DNA of 41,863 bases from JBCCSZ01 sp039199225 (lineage in GTDB: Bacteria; Bacteroidota; Bacteroidia; Chitinophagales; Saprospiraceae): assembly GCA_039199225.1 (NCBI GenBank), contig JBCCSZ010000018.1:1-41863 (forward strand), in the 5' to 3' direction. This document shows, one piece after another, positions 8,122 to 17,149 of this stretch; within the stretch, counting starts at the first letter, position 1; every line of letters begins with the position of its first letter. The notes below the pieces were generated by a model. That model was not told the origin of the DNA. It saw only the letters and a list, made by a program, of their open reading frames with translations, and did no database searches. Position numbers and translations under genes: made by a program.

Positions 8122-10323
8122 TTAGGCGGTCTGAAGTAGAGAATCTTCTTTTTCAAAGGTGGCAGCAGTCAAATCTTCAGCGATCTTGGCTTTCAAAGGC
8201 AGGCGTGCAAAAAAGGTCGTTCCTTCCCCTTCTTGGGATTCAAACCAGATTTCTCCATTGTATTTATCGACAATGTTTTTGCAAATTGTCAAGCCGATTC
8301 CCGTTCCTTCCTTCTCGGCAGAACCGCGATTCAATCGATGAAAAAGATCAAATATTTTATCGCTGTACGACTTGTCTATGCCAATGCCATTGTCGGAAAC
8401 ACTCAGCACACCATAATCCTCGTTTTCCCGATAACAGTCTATCTGAATGAGCGGACGGCCCTCTGAAAATTTTATGCTGTTGCTGATCAATTGCTGAAGT
8501 AGTTGATGGAGGTGTTGTCTGCTCATGCACAATGCCGGCAGCTTTTCGGGATAATTGATGCTGGCCTTGCGCTGGTGTATGGCACTGCGCAGACTATTGG
8601 ATACAGAAGGTAAGACATCGCTGATGGCGACCATTTCATTTTCTGGAGCCTGAGCCGATACTTGGGAATACTCCAATAAATCAGTCAATAGCCCGTTGAG
8701 TCGCTTGACGCCATTTTTCACAAAGCCCATGTACTCATTCGCCTCCTCATTGAATTGGCGGCCATATTTGATCTGGATGAGATTGATGAAACTCCCGATG
8801 TTGCGCAGAGGTTCTTTCAAATCGTGTGCAGCTACATAGGCAAATTGTTTCAGCACCTCATTGGATTCCTTTAATTTGATGTTTTGCGCTTGAATCTCTC
8901 CGTTTTTGTTGGTCAGCCGATCGTTGTTTTTTCCTTTGATTCGGATGATGTAAATCAATAGCAGAGACATAAAGGCAAAGAAGCCAGAAATGCCAAAGAG
9001 CAAAAAGCGGTTTTGTCGGAGCTTGAGCAGTTGAATTTCTTTTTCACTCTTCTCCGAATCAAATTTGAATTGCATTTCTGCAATGCGCTTTGTCTTATCT
9101 TCATTGAGCAGATAGTCCTTCGTCTCGGCGCTGGTCATCAAATTTTTCAGAGCTTCCTTGTAAAGCCCCTGTCCCACGTAAATCTTATAAAGGCTGTAGT
9201 TATTTTCTTGAATGAGGTTTTTGAGATTGTGCTCCTCCGCTATTTTTATGCTCTTCTTAAAAGCTTGCTCTGCTTGATTGATTTGTTCTTTTTTCAAGTA
9301 CAAAAGTCCCAATTTGTAATAAAGATTGGCATAGTCACCACTGTTGATGTAGCTCCCATAGGTCAAGCTTTGTAAAAACAAACTTTGAGCATGCTCATAG
9401 GCACCTTTCTCTGTGTATATCTCTGCCAGCTGAACCAGTGTACGAGCGATGTTCGATTTGTCATGTCCCTTTTTGTAAATCAATAAGGTGGAATTCAGCT
9501 TATCGAGTGCCTCGTCGTATTTGCCAGAATTGGCCAAGATATTTCCGTAATCGAGCAGTACGTTAGCCGTCTTGAGGCTATCGGTATGTTGCAAAGCCAG
9601 GAGGTATGCTTTCTCGATCGTTTCGAGTGCCATATCCTGATTGTTCAACTTGCTATAGGTCGTACTGATGTTTTGCATGGTGGTAATCACCCCGTTCATG
9701 TTGCCAAGTCCCTCGGCTACCTCCATTGACTTGAAATACATCTCGATAGCCTTGTCGTAGTCACCGATTGTTTCATACAAATAACCCAATCCGTGATAGC
9801 TGATCTCCATGCCCCGTCGGTGCTTGATGTCTTTGGCCAGCTCGAGTGCTTTGAGATTATAGTCCTTGGTTTTTTGGTAGTTGCCTAGTTTGCGGTGGGT
9901 GATGGCTAAGTCAAAATAAACGGTCAGCTTCAGTTCATTGTCGTCCTTTTTCTGGGCAGTTTCCAATGCTTGAACGTAGGACTTTATGGCCGTTGGTAGC
10001 TGATTGTAATTTTCGAAGTAGTAGCCTTTGTTGCGATGAACATAGAAGATGACCTCAAAATCTTCTAGAGATTGTGCCTTTTCCAAGGCGATGTCAGCAT
10101 AGGCCAAAGCTTTGGGGAGGTCCTCCATATGTGTCTCGTAAGACAAGTTGAGAATATCCACAGATTTTTGATCCCCCACTTCCTTGTACAACATTTGCTT
10201 AAGGCTATCGATGGATTCCTCCGTTGCTGCAGAAGCACTGCAAAGCACAAACAGACCGCAGCTCATCAAGATGAGTCGCAGACTGATAAACCATGAATTC
10301 TCAACAATACAGAATGTATTCAT
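8122..10323 (-). CDS. TPR-containing sensor histidine kinase (paralogue 1)
   Basis: The ATG at 10323 gives 733 residues with a signal peptide (FISLRLILMSCGLFVLCSASA). The frame extends to an ATG at 10404, but that lies inside a hairpin. About ten tetratricopeptide-like helical pairs fill residues 40-420 and are predicted to be periplasmic. One transmembrane helix follows (about 440-460), then a coiled coil (NGEIQAQNIKLKESNEVLKQ). The HisKA helix FAYVAAHDLKEPLRNI carries the phospho-acceptor His500. The HATPase_c domain has an N box (LISNSIKFSEG), G1 (SDNGIGIDKSY) and G2 (GTGIGLTICKNIVDKY). There is no receiver domain and no neighbouring response regulator. The kinase core closely matches paralogue 2 at 11073-13205; the sensor halves differ. 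It converges on the PqqB-like gene with one base between stops. Confidence 0.92.
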   Translation of the reverse strand: MNTFCIVENSWFISLRLILMSCGLFVLCSASAATEESIDSLKQMLYKEVGDQKSVDILNLSYETHMEDLPKALAYADIALEKAQSLEDFEVIFYVHRNKGYYFENYNQLPTAIKSYVQALETAQKKDDNELKLTVYFDLAITHRKLGNYQKTKDYNLKALELAKDIKHRRGMEISYHGLGYLYETIGDYDKAIEMYFKSMEVAEGLGNMNGVITTMQNISTTYSKLNNQDMALETIEKAYLLALQHTDSLKTANVLLDYGNILANSGKYDEALDKLNSTLLIYKKGHDKSNIARTLVQLAEIYTEKGAYEHAQSLFLQSLTYGSYINSGDYANLYYKLGLLYLKKEQINQAEQAFKKSIKIAEEHNLKNLIQENNYSLYKIYVGQGLYKEALKNLMTSAETKDYLLNEDKTKRIAEMQFKFDSEKSEKEIQLLKLRQNRFLLFGISGFFAFMSLLLIYIIRIKGKNNDRLTNKNGEIQAQNIKLKESNEVLKQFAYVAAHDLKEPLRNIGSFINLIQIKYGRQFNEEANEYMGFVKNGVKRLNGLLTDLLEYSQVSAQAPENEMVAISDVLPSVSNSLRSAIHQRKASINYPEKLPALCMSRQHLHQLLQQLISNSIKFSEGRPLIQIDCYRENEDYGVLSVSDNGIGIDKSYSDKIFDLFHRLNRGSAEKEGTGIGLTICKNIVDKYNGEIWFESQEGEGTTFFARLPLKAKIAEDLTAATFEKEDSLLQTA

Positions 10324-10386
10324 TGGATATTTTTGCTTCTGCTTTTGTAGAGCCAAAAATTGTACCGTTCCGTTACATACAAAAGG

Positions 10387-10414
10387 AAACGGGCCGACAT
10401 ACATCGGCCCGTTT
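10387..10414 (-). terminator. Strong hairpin terminator between peptide gene and kinase
   Basis: A perfect 11-bp inverted repeat (AAACGGGCCGA / TCGGCCCGTTT) with a 6-base loop is followed on the minus strand by TTTCCTTTT. It sits downstream of the 61-aa peptide gene and upstream of the first kinase, so the peptide probably has its own transcript. On the plus strand it is followed by TTTTT, but no plus-strand gene leads into it. Confidence 0.7.
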
Positions 10415-10499
10415 TTGGCTTTTCATAGGATTTACAGATTTTTGCACCTAGCTAGATGTCTGTAAAGATCTTGTGTCAGATCGCAGGGACTGATTAAGG

Positions 10500-10685
10500 C
10501 TAGCCGAGATCGCTGCCTTTGTCATGCTCATAGGCATTGCCATTGCTGGTTCCAGGACCTGCGATCCCTCTTCCAGCTCCCGGCCCCATGCGCTTGTCAT
10601 CACCCCCTTTCAGCATCAGCGCCTGACGAGTCGTCAGTCTAGAGCTGCGGCGTAAATCCTTTGCGAGTTTGCTTAGCTTACTCAT
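10500..10685 (-). CDS. 61-aa peptide with double-glycine-type leader (putative peptide precursor)
   Basis: The 61 residues divide into a basic, amphipathic N-terminal half and a Gly-rich C-terminal half. The N-terminal half ends LTTRQALMLKGG (residues 17-28). Counted back from the Gly pair it has Leu at -4, Lys at -3, Gln at -8 and Leu at -12. This fits the L(S/T)xxE(M/L)xx(I/L)KGG ending of Bacteroidota bacteriocin/RiPP leaders cut by C39 peptidases. The remaining 33 residues (DDKRMGPGAGRGIAGPG...) contain two GPG motifs and no Cys, so no lanthionine is possible. The ATG at 10685 has a normal AT-rich upstream region and the gene has its own terminator. No transporter, peptidase or maturase is in the window. 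It could instead be an ordinary small basic protein; precursor function is inference. Confidence 0.55.
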   Translation of the reverse strand: MSKLSKLAKDLRRSSRLTTRQALMLKGGDDKRMGPGAGRGIAGPGTSNGNAYEHDKGSDLG

Positions 10686-11072
10686 GGTTATGGAATTTAA
10701 TGTGAAAAATTGAATTAATAATAACGTATTAAGATCGTAAAATCTTCAAGTGAAATTCGTCGACAGGAAGGACTCAAAACTTTAAACCAATGTTTCGAAA
10801 TGGTAGGTCTGTAGTCAGAACGTTTCTTCAGTCAACTCTAGAGGGGGGATCAAGATGGGGGTCTTGCGATAGGGGATAATAAAATCGGTCGGAGAGGTTA
10901 CCTCCTCCTAATCTTACACGAGCAATATATCATTCAATTGATTTTTACTCAACTCAAAAAAAACTTTTTTTGTGACAACCAATAAAATCATATATTTTTT
11001 AAATTAAATCATTTACAACTACTAATCAATCGATAAAAACATAGGCGCCTACTTTACTTGCTACAATGTGTA
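10686..11072. other. 387-bp intergenic region between kinase 2 and the peptide gene
   Basis: The right part (about 10930-11040) is very AT-rich with an A8-C-T7 tract near 10958 that could serve as a weak terminator for the kinase on the minus strand. The left part upstream of the peptide gene should hold its promoter, but I see no clear TTTG/TAnnTTTG pair. Short open stretches near 10810-10930 on the minus strand have no ATG start and are not called. No RNA gene was recognised. Confidence 0.5.
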
Positions 11073-13205
11073 TCAGGATTTCGGTGTATCCGCGTAGGTG
11101 TCTATCGTTTCGTTTGCAAGGCCGGCCTTATGCTCTAAAAGAGTATTTACCTGCTCTTCCTGCGGAATGCTGACAAAAAAGGTCGTTCCTTCTCCCAACC
11201 TAGAGTCGAACCAGATTTGGCCATCGTATTTATCGACAATATTCTTACATATGGTCAAACCAATACCAGTTCCTTCATAATGCTTTCGCTTGTCCAAAAC
11301 CTGAAAAAGGTTGAAGACCTTGTGCTCAAATTCTTTATTGATCCCGATGCCATTGTCTTTGACGTTCAAGATGATCTGCCCATCTCGTTGGTAGGCATTA
11401 ATCCGAATAACAGGAGCATTTTCCGAAAATTTGAGGGCATTGCTGATGAGGTTTTGCAGCAACTGTGTGAGATGTAATCGACTCATTGGTATTTCTGGCA
11501 TACCCGGCGAGCAGTAGACATTGGCCTGCTTAGAATCAATCTGCCCTTTTAGGTTGTTGCAAATCTCCTCTACGACCTCTCTAATATTCAAGGGCTCTCG
11601 AACGGCTTCTTCTGAGGAAATCCGCGAGTATTCCAACAGGTCTACCAAAAGGCTGTTCATACGTTTTGCACCATTGGTGACAAAGCCCATATATTCTCTT
11701 GCCTCTTCATTGAATTGACCACCATAACGCTTTTGAAGCAGGTTGATAAAGCTCCCAATGTTGCGCAAGGGCTCTTTCAAGTCGTGCGCAGCAACATAAG
11801 CAAACTGCTTCAAAAATACATTGGACTCCTGCAGTTTGGTGTTTTGACTTTTAATCTCCGCATTCTTTTTCCTCAAAGCCATGTTGTTGCGTACCCGCAT
11901 GCGCCAGATAAAGGACAGTCCAATGATTGCAGCAATCGCAATAATGGTAAAGCCTATCAACATCAATCTATTTTGCTGCAACTGCAAAGCGTGGATGGCT
12001 TTTTCACTCCGCTCCAGATCGTACTTAAACTGTAGCTGTGTGATCTGTTGAATCTTGCGAGCATCGTAAATGGAATCATTCAAATTGACAAAGCGCTCCA
12101 AATGCGTCAAGGCCACATCAAATGATTCTTCATCGTGGTACAACTCAAACAGCTCGTGATGGGCCTTTTGGCTCTGTTCCTTTAAGCCATTGGCTTTACA
12201 AATCGCCAAACACTCCTTGAATGCCTTGATGGCTTCATCGGCTTTTCCCTGATGCGTCCAGATTTCACCATAGCAAAAATACAGCAACGCAAAGCGCTCT
12301 GGATTAAGCTGGTACTTGAAGGGTTCCAAGCGCGTAAAATATTCGAGCGAAAGGTTTCGGCGATTGCTGTTGTTGTACAGGACGCCTATTTTCAATAAAG
12401 TCGTAGCTATTTTTTCCGCTTCTTCTGCCGATTCAAATAGGTGTAATGCTTCTAGGTATTTAGCAATGGCTCTGGTGGTGTTCAAGCGTTTTTCAAGTAT
12501 GCTACCAAACTTATAGTATACATCACCACGTAAAACCGTATCGTCCAGTTTATTGCTAAGTTGTTGCGCCTCTCGTATTTGACTGAGCGCAAAGTCGAAG
12601 TTTTCCAGCTCTAAATAGGTCTGACTGATTAAGCAGAGGTTTTTCACCATCCCAGGCAGATACTCTCTGAGACGACAATACTTCAAAGATTGCGTGTAAA
12701 ACTCTAAAGCCTTTTCATAATCACCGATGTGAAAATACAAGCTTCCCAGCCCTTGATAACCATCTTCCAACAGTTGAGGTGATTCCTCTGCACTACAGCT
12801 TTCAATGATCCGATAGAAAAAATCTTGTGCCAATTTGTAGCGCTCCTCATATTGATAATTCAGCGCCAAATCATAGAAGATGAATAGTTTTTCCTCTTTT
12901 CCACCAATGTGCTTTTCAGCTACCTCAAGGGCATCTTCCAAGACCTTCCTTGCCAGTGGGTATTGCTTATTTTGTTGATACAAGCGTCCCAACTCCCGCC
13001 AAGTCATATACAAACGAGAAAAATCGCTGTTTTTTTCCGCTCTCTCCCCCAGTTGCCTAAGCTGATGGATGGCATCCAAGCGCATCCTGGCATTGGCATC
13101 CAGTTGCCACTCCAAGCTATCTTTGGTAAAAGCCTGAAGGCCCTGCCCTTGGAATACCCAAAGGAAGAAGAACAAAAAACAGCTATAGATTCTGTAGTTC
13201 AACAT
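11073..13205 (-). CDS. TPR-containing sensor histidine kinase (paralogue 2)
   Basis: The ATG at 13205 gives 710 residues with a signal peptide (YRIYSCFLFFFLWVFQGQG); an ATG at 13232 is possible. TPR-like repeats occupy about residues 40-400 (for example LYFHIGDYEKALEFYTQSLKY). A single membrane helix follows (LIGFTIIAIAAIIGLSFIW), then a coiled coil (ALRKKNAEIKSQNTKLQESN). The HisKA helix FAYVAAHDLKEPLRNI carries His474. The ATPase domain shows LISNALKFSEN, KDNGIGINKEF and GTGIGLTICKNIVDKYDG. As in paralogue 1 there is no receiver domain and no adjacent regulator. The two genes share orientation and layout and flank the 61-aa peptide gene, which points to an old tandem duplication. It is divergent from paaZ. 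Confidence 0.92.
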   Translation of the reverse strand: MLNYRIYSCFLFFFLWVFQGQGLQAFTKDSLEWQLDANARMRLDAIHQLRQLGERAEKNSDFSRLYMTWRELGRLYQQNKQYPLARKVLEDALEVAEKHIGGKEEKLFIFYDLALNYQYEERYKLAQDFFYRIIESCSAEESPQLLEDGYQGLGSLYFHIGDYEKALEFYTQSLKYCRLREYLPGMVKNLCLISQTYLELENFDFALSQIREAQQLSNKLDDTVLRGDVYYKFGSILEKRLNTTRAIAKYLEALHLFESAEEAEKIATTLLKIGVLYNNSNRRNLSLEYFTRLEPFKYQLNPERFALLYFCYGEIWTHQGKADEAIKAFKECLAICKANGLKEQSQKAHHELFELYHDEESFDVALTHLERFVNLNDSIYDARKIQQITQLQFKYDLERSEKAIHALQLQQNRLMLIGFTIIAIAAIIGLSFIWRMRVRNNMALRKKNAEIKSQNTKLQESNVFLKQFAYVAAHDLKEPLRNIGSFINLLQKRYGGQFNEEAREYMGFVTNGAKRMNSLLVDLLEYSRISSEEAVREPLNIREVVEEICNNLKGQIDSKQANVYCSPGMPEIPMSRLHLTQLLQNLISNALKFSENAPVIRINAYQRDGQIILNVKDNGIGINKEFEHKVFNLFQVLDKRKHYEGTGIGLTICKNIVDKYDGQIWFDSRLGEGTTFFVSIPQEEQVNTLLEHKAGLANETIDTYADTPKS

Positions 13206-13532
13206 AATCAAGCCATAAAATGCAATTATCATACCCAAAGCAGAACACAGACTATCCGCCAAACAAAATGTATGCTATCCGACGAGCTCCCTCTTATTCA
13301 CAATAAGCAGCTAAGTGATTCGGAATAGAATAGATCGCACAAGTTATGAGCACGATTCGCAACACTTTTGGTCAAATGTTTAACGTTTGCGTTCGCTATC
13401 TGCCGCTTAGGTCAATTATTTCTGCATTCAATGTTATTAATGCTCTTGCAGAACTCGTATTTTTGGGGACAAACAAAAAACGTACAACTGTTCGTTAAAT
13501 AACCTTACCTCCTTAACCAAATCAATACCAAC
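13206..13532. other. 327-bp divergent promoter region between kinase 2 and paaZ
   Basis: This stretch separates a minus-strand kinase from the plus-strand paaZ run and must hold promoters for both. One TAnnTTTG match lies 68 bases before the paaZ start. No convincing long palindrome or RNA gene was seen. Confidence 0.5.
13458..13465 (+). promoter_or_regulatory. Possible Bacteroidota -7 box upstream of paaZ
   Basis: TATTTTTG matches the Bacteroidota -7 consensus TAnnTTTG. No TTTG (-33) is found at the usual distance upstream, so this is a weak call resting on position before paaZ. Confidence 0.3.
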
Positions 13533-15581
13533 ATGAAGCTAAAGAATTTTGCTCTAGGGCAGTGGACAGAGGGACAAGGGGACGGCCAAACCCTATTCGA
13601 TGCATCAACCGGCGAAGCTATTGCAACGGCCTCCAGCAAAGGGCTGGATTTTGGCGAAATGATGGCCTATGGACGTAAAGTCGGAGGCGCAGCGCTTCGA
13701 AAGATGACCTTCCAGGAGCGTGGTCTGATGCTCAAAAGATTGGCGCTTTTCCTACATGAGCGCAAGGACAAGTTTTATCCGATCAGCTACCAAACTGGTG
13801 CAACCAAAGCCGATAGCTGGATTGATATTGACGGTGGCATCGGTACCTTGTTTGCCTATGCTAGCCTGCGTCGCAAATTTCCCAACCAACCATTTTATGT
13901 CGACGGTGAAATGGCCAATCTCTCCAAGGAAGGTAGTTTTATTGGCCACCATATTATGGTTCCTAAAAGAGGAATTGCTATTCACATAAATGCTTTCAAC
14001 TTCCCTATTTGGGGAATGCTCGAAAAAGTATCTGTCAATCTATTGGCAGGCGTTCCAGCGATTGTCAAACCAGCGACACTGACCTCCTACCTGACAGAGG
14101 CCATGTTTCGGGAAATCGTCGCTTCTGGCATTCTCCCCGACGGTGCGCTGCAATTGATCTGTGGCTCAGGCCGTGGCATACTCGATCATGTGACTTCTCA
14201 GGATGTTGTAACCTTCACCGGTTCCGCAGACACTGGACGCATGCTCAAATCCCACACGAAGGTCCAACAAGAGGCGGTTCCATTCAACATGGAGGCCGAC
14301 TCCTTAAACTGCGCCGTTCTCGGACCAGACGCCCTACCCGGCACACCGGAATTCGATCTGTTTATCAAAGAAGTTCGTCGGGAAATGACGGCAAAATGTG
14401 GCCAGAAATGTACAGCCATCCGCAGGGTAATCGTGCCGGAAAAGCTGGTAGAAGATGTTCAACTGGCCTTGAGCAAGCAATTGTCCAAGACCGTCATCGG
14501 CGATCCTCGGGTGGAGGGCGTACGAATGGGCGCGCTGGCTGGAAAGGTCCAAGTGGAAGAAGTCAAAGAACGGATTGCTCAATTGTCGCGCAATTCCCAA
14601 ATTGTTTATGGGGACCTAGAGAATTTCGAAGTGGTGGGTGGCTCCAAAGACAATGGTGCTTTTATGGCACCCATCGTAATGGTCCAAGAAAATCCTTTTC
14701 AGCATTTAGATGTACACGAGGTGGAAGCCTTCGGCCCTGTCAGCACCATCATGCCTTATAAAAATATGGACGAGGCCATCGAACTGGCTCAATTGGGCAA
14801 AGGCTCCCTTTGCTGCTCCATTGCCACTTTCGACGATCAAGTAGCCAGGGAATACGTTCTGGGGGCTGCAACACATCACGGTCGCATTTTGGTCTTAAAC
14901 CGAGAATCTGCCAAGGAAAGTACCGGACATGGTTCTCCGATGCCCCTATTGGTACACGGAGGTCCGGGTCGTGCAGGAGGAGGAGAGGAAATGGGTGGTA
15001 TGAGAGGCGTTATGCATTATCTCCAGCGCTGCGCCATACAGGGTACGCCGACCACAGTAACCGCTGTGACTGGCATCTATCAATATGGCGGTAAGCAAGT
15101 CGAAACGCCTGTTCACCCCTTCCGCAAGCACTTTGAAGAGTTGACTGTTGGAGAGACGGTTATCACGCATAAACATACCGTCTCAGAAGCCGATATTGTC
15201 AATTTTGCCAACGTCAGTGGTGACAACTTTTACGCGCACATGGACGCTACGGCTCTGGATGAAACCATCTTTGAGGGTCGGGTGGCACATGGTTATTTCG
15301 TATTGGCAAAAGCTGCTGGTTTGTTTGTCGATCCCAAGAAAGGTCCAGTATTGCTCAACTATGGTATCGAAGACTGTCGCTTCACCAAGCCCGTTTACCC
15401 TGGAATGACCATAGGCGTTCGCTTTACAGTCAAAGAAAAAGTAGATCAAGAAAAGAAAAGTGAGGAAGACATTGCAAAAGGCATCGTCAAGTTCTTGGTA
15501 GATGTCTACGATGAAACAGGTGAAACCGTCGCCATTGCCACCATCTTGACGATGGTCAAAAAACTGGATCAAAGCAAGTAA
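13533..15581 (+). CDS. paaZ: Bifunctional oxepin-CoA hydrolase / 3-oxo-5,6-dehydrosuberyl-CoA semialdehyde dehydrogenase PaaZ
   Basis: The 682-aa length matches PaaZ, which opens the oxepin-CoA ring and oxidises the resulting aldehyde with NADP+ in phenylacetate catabolism. Residues 1 to about 520 are an aldehyde dehydrogenase domain. It has the cofactor-binding FNFPIWGMLEK, FTGSADTGR, the general base Glu254 in NMEADSLN, and the nucleophile Cys293 in GQKCTAIRR. Residues from about 530 to 675 are a MaoC-type hydratase with SGDNFYAHMD (D564, H569) and GRVAHGYFVLAKAAGL. Both active sites look intact, so both activities are expected. It heads a plus-strand run with a crotonase. The ring epoxidase (paaABCDE), ligase (paaK), paaJ and paaH are not in the window, so the pathway, if complete, is scattered. 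Confidence 0.93.
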   Translation: MKLKNFALGQWTEGQGDGQTLFDASTGEAIATASSKGLDFGEMMAYGRKVGGAALRKMTFQERGLMLKRLALFLHERKDKFYPISYQTGATKADSWIDIDGGIGTLFAYASLRRKFPNQPFYVDGEMANLSKEGSFIGHHIMVPKRGIAIHINAFNFPIWGMLEKVSVNLLAGVPAIVKPATLTSYLTEAMFREIVASGILPDGALQLICGSGRGILDHVTSQDVVTFTGSADTGRMLKSHTKVQQEAVPFNMEADSLNCAVLGPDALPGTPEFDLFIKEVRREMTAKCGQKCTAIRRVIVPEKLVEDVQLALSKQLSKTVIGDPRVEGVRMGALAGKVQVEEVKERIAQLSRNSQIVYGDLENFEVVGGSKDNGAFMAPIVMVQENPFQHLDVHEVEAFGPVSTIMPYKNMDEAIELAQLGKGSLCCSIATFDDQVAREYVLGAATHHGRILVLNRESAKESTGHGSPMPLLVHGGPGRAGGGEEMGGMRGVMHYLQRCAIQGTPTTVTAVTGIYQYGGKQVETPVHPFRKHFEELTVGETVITHKHTVSEADIVNFANVSGDNFYAHMDATALDETIFEGRVAHGYFVLAKAAGLFVDPKKGPVLLNYGIEDCRFTKPVYPGMTIGVRFTVKEKVDQEKKSEEDIAKGIVKFLVDVYDETGETVAIATILTMVKKLDQSK

Positions 15582-15646
15582 GTTATTCCTAACATCCTCT
15601 TTTTGAGGATCAAGAATTATACATTGAAAATTGCAAACTACTACAA

Positions 15647-16417
15647 ATGGATCAAATAAATGCAGGTTCTGTCGAGATGAACATCGAAGGAGGAGTGGCT
15701 ACCATTACATTCTATCATCCGGCACATAATTCACTTCCGGGTCACCTTTTGGCCGAACTCCGCCAGAAAATAGATGCTGCCAGTGCTGATACATCTGTCC
15801 AGGTCATCTTGTTGAAAAGTGCGGGAGAACGGACATTTTGCGCAGGTGCCAGCTTTGACGAGCTGATGTCAATTGAAGACTTAGATCAAGGAAAGCGCTT
15901 TTTCATGGGCTTTGCCAATGTGATCAATGCTTGTCGTAGCTGTCCAAAGCTCATCATCGGGCGTGTTCAGGGTAAGACGGTTGGAGGAGGCGTTGGGCTT
16001 GCATCGGCCACCGACTACTGTTTTGCCACTCGCTATGCCTCTGTGAAGCTCAGCGAATTGGCAGTAGGTATCGGTCCGTTTGTGGTTGGCCCGGCGGTAG
16101 AACGCAAAATCGGCTTGTCGGCAATGAGCCAATTGGCCATCAATGCGACCGAGTGGCAATCGGCCGACTGGGCGAGAGCGAGGGGCTTGTATACACAGGT
16201 GTTTGAGGATGCCGCCGCAATGGACGAGGCCATTAACAACTTGTTAGGAAAATTAGTTAAATCTAATCCCGAGGCTATGCGTTTATTAAAAAAAGTATTT
16301 TGGGAAGGCACGGATCATTGGGATAATTTACTGGCAGAACGAGCCGCGATGAGCGGCGAATTGGTTCTTTCGGACTACAGCAAAAATGCCATCCAGCGGT
16401 TCAAGGCCAAAGCTTAA
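15647..16417 (+). CDS. Enoyl-CoA hydratase/isomerase (crotonase) family protein
   Basis: The 256-aa protein has the crotonase oxyanion-hole motifs FCAGASFDEL (near 65-73) and GKTVGGGVGLASATDY (109-124). Of the two glutamates used by classical hydratases, the one in the QPE-type segment is kept (Glu137 in LSELAVGIG), but the one in GGGxE is Gly117. Members with this pattern include isomerases and LiuC-like hydratases, so simple crotonyl-CoA hydration is uncertain. It sits 65 bases after paaZ and probably in the same transcript, suggesting a step in phenylacetyl-CoA breakdown such as PaaF- or PaaG-like chemistry. A short 6-bp hairpin (15594-15610) lies in the gap. Confidence 0.85.
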   Translation: MDQINAGSVEMNIEGGVATITFYHPAHNSLPGHLLAELRQKIDAASADTSVQVILLKSAGERTFCAGASFDELMSIEDLDQGKRFFMGFANVINACRSCPKLIIGRVQGKTVGGGVGLASATDYCFATRYASVKLSELAVGIGPFVVGPAVERKIGLSAMSQLAINATEWQSADWARARGLYTQVFEDAAAMDEAINNLLGKLVKSNPEAMRLLKKVFWEGTDHWDNLLAERAAMSGELVLSDYSKNAIQRFKAKA

Positions 16418-16428
16418 AAAAACAGGCC

Positions 16429-17106
16429 ATGATTAAAATGTTTAATGCGATCGTCTGGGGTTTACTTATTGTCGGAGTACTCGGCATTATTTTCAACCAG
16501 GTAACACAAAAATCTGTTTTACTTCAAGGGTACGTCCTCTTGGTAGAAGTCTACCTGCTGGTCGTCAGTGCTTTTTTTGTGTTGAAGCGCATTGCTTTCT
16601 ATCGTCTAAATGGCCATGTGGATACCATCAGGCTCATCAAGAAGAGTGAAAACCAGGTCAGTTTATTGGGACATGGTATCTTGCTAGGACTCATACTTTT
16701 GGTCGTCAATCGCTATCAGGATACCAATTTATTGAGTTTCAACACCCTGATGATCGGCCTTGTGATTACCTACTACATGACACAGGTATTGCTCAATGGC
16801 AATCCTTCGATTTACATTAATGAGCGGTCTTTTACCTACGATGATTATTTTATCGATGCCTGGGACTGGACCAACATCAAGCGAATCGAAATGAACAAAG
16901 ACAAACTCCGCCTTATCAGCAATGAAAAGGATTTCGAGCTGGACTTTAATCTCATAGACGAAATAGACTACCATCACGTCCGGGAAGAAGTAGAGCGTTC
17001 GATTCTCGATGGTGAATTTACAAAAGAGCGCTCCTCCAAGGACCTTGCGTCCATCATCAGTAGGCATGCCAACCGAAATGGCCTGCAACTCAGTCAAATT
17101 ACCTGA
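16429..17106 (+). CDS. Hypothetical membrane protein
   Basis: I do not recognise a named family in this 225-aa product. About four hydrophobic helices lie in residues 5-120, in pairs separated by a basic loop (KRIAFYRLNGHVDTIRLIKKSE). The C-terminal 100 residues are soluble and polar: NPSIYINERSFTYDDYFIDAWDWTNIKRIEMNKDKLRLIS. This looks like the PH-like domain after a membrane bundle seen in YcxB/DUF5673-type proteins; the resemblance is only by eye. The start is 11 bases after the crotonase stop and the next gene follows by 43 bases, so it is probably co-transcribed in the paaZ run. Confidence 0.7.
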   Translation: MIKMFNAIVWGLLIVGVLGIIFNQVTQKSVLLQGYVLLVEVYLLVVSAFFVLKRIAFYRLNGHVDTIRLIKKSENQVSLLGHGILLGLILLVVNRYQDTNLLSFNTLMIGLVITYYMTQVLLNGNPSIYINERSFTYDDYFIDAWDWTNIKRIEMNKDKLRLISNEKDFELDFNLIDEIDYHHVREEVERSILDGEFTKERSSKDLASIISRHANRNGLQLSQIT

Positions 17107-17149
17107 TCCCGTTGAGCACCAACAGTGAGTGTAAAGACAAACCTTAACC

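Noticed and set aside
10324..10404. N-terminal extension of kinase 1
   Set aside because: The upstream ATG at 10404 lies in a strong hairpin; the ATG at 10323 gives a proper signal peptide.
10810..10930. Short minus-strand open stretches that looked like a second small peptide gene
   Set aside because: They lack an ATG and any leader-like motif.
14009..14761. Open frame of 250 codons on the plus strand
   Set aside because: It is in another frame within paaZ and is rich in Arg, Ser and Gly, as out-of-frame readings are.
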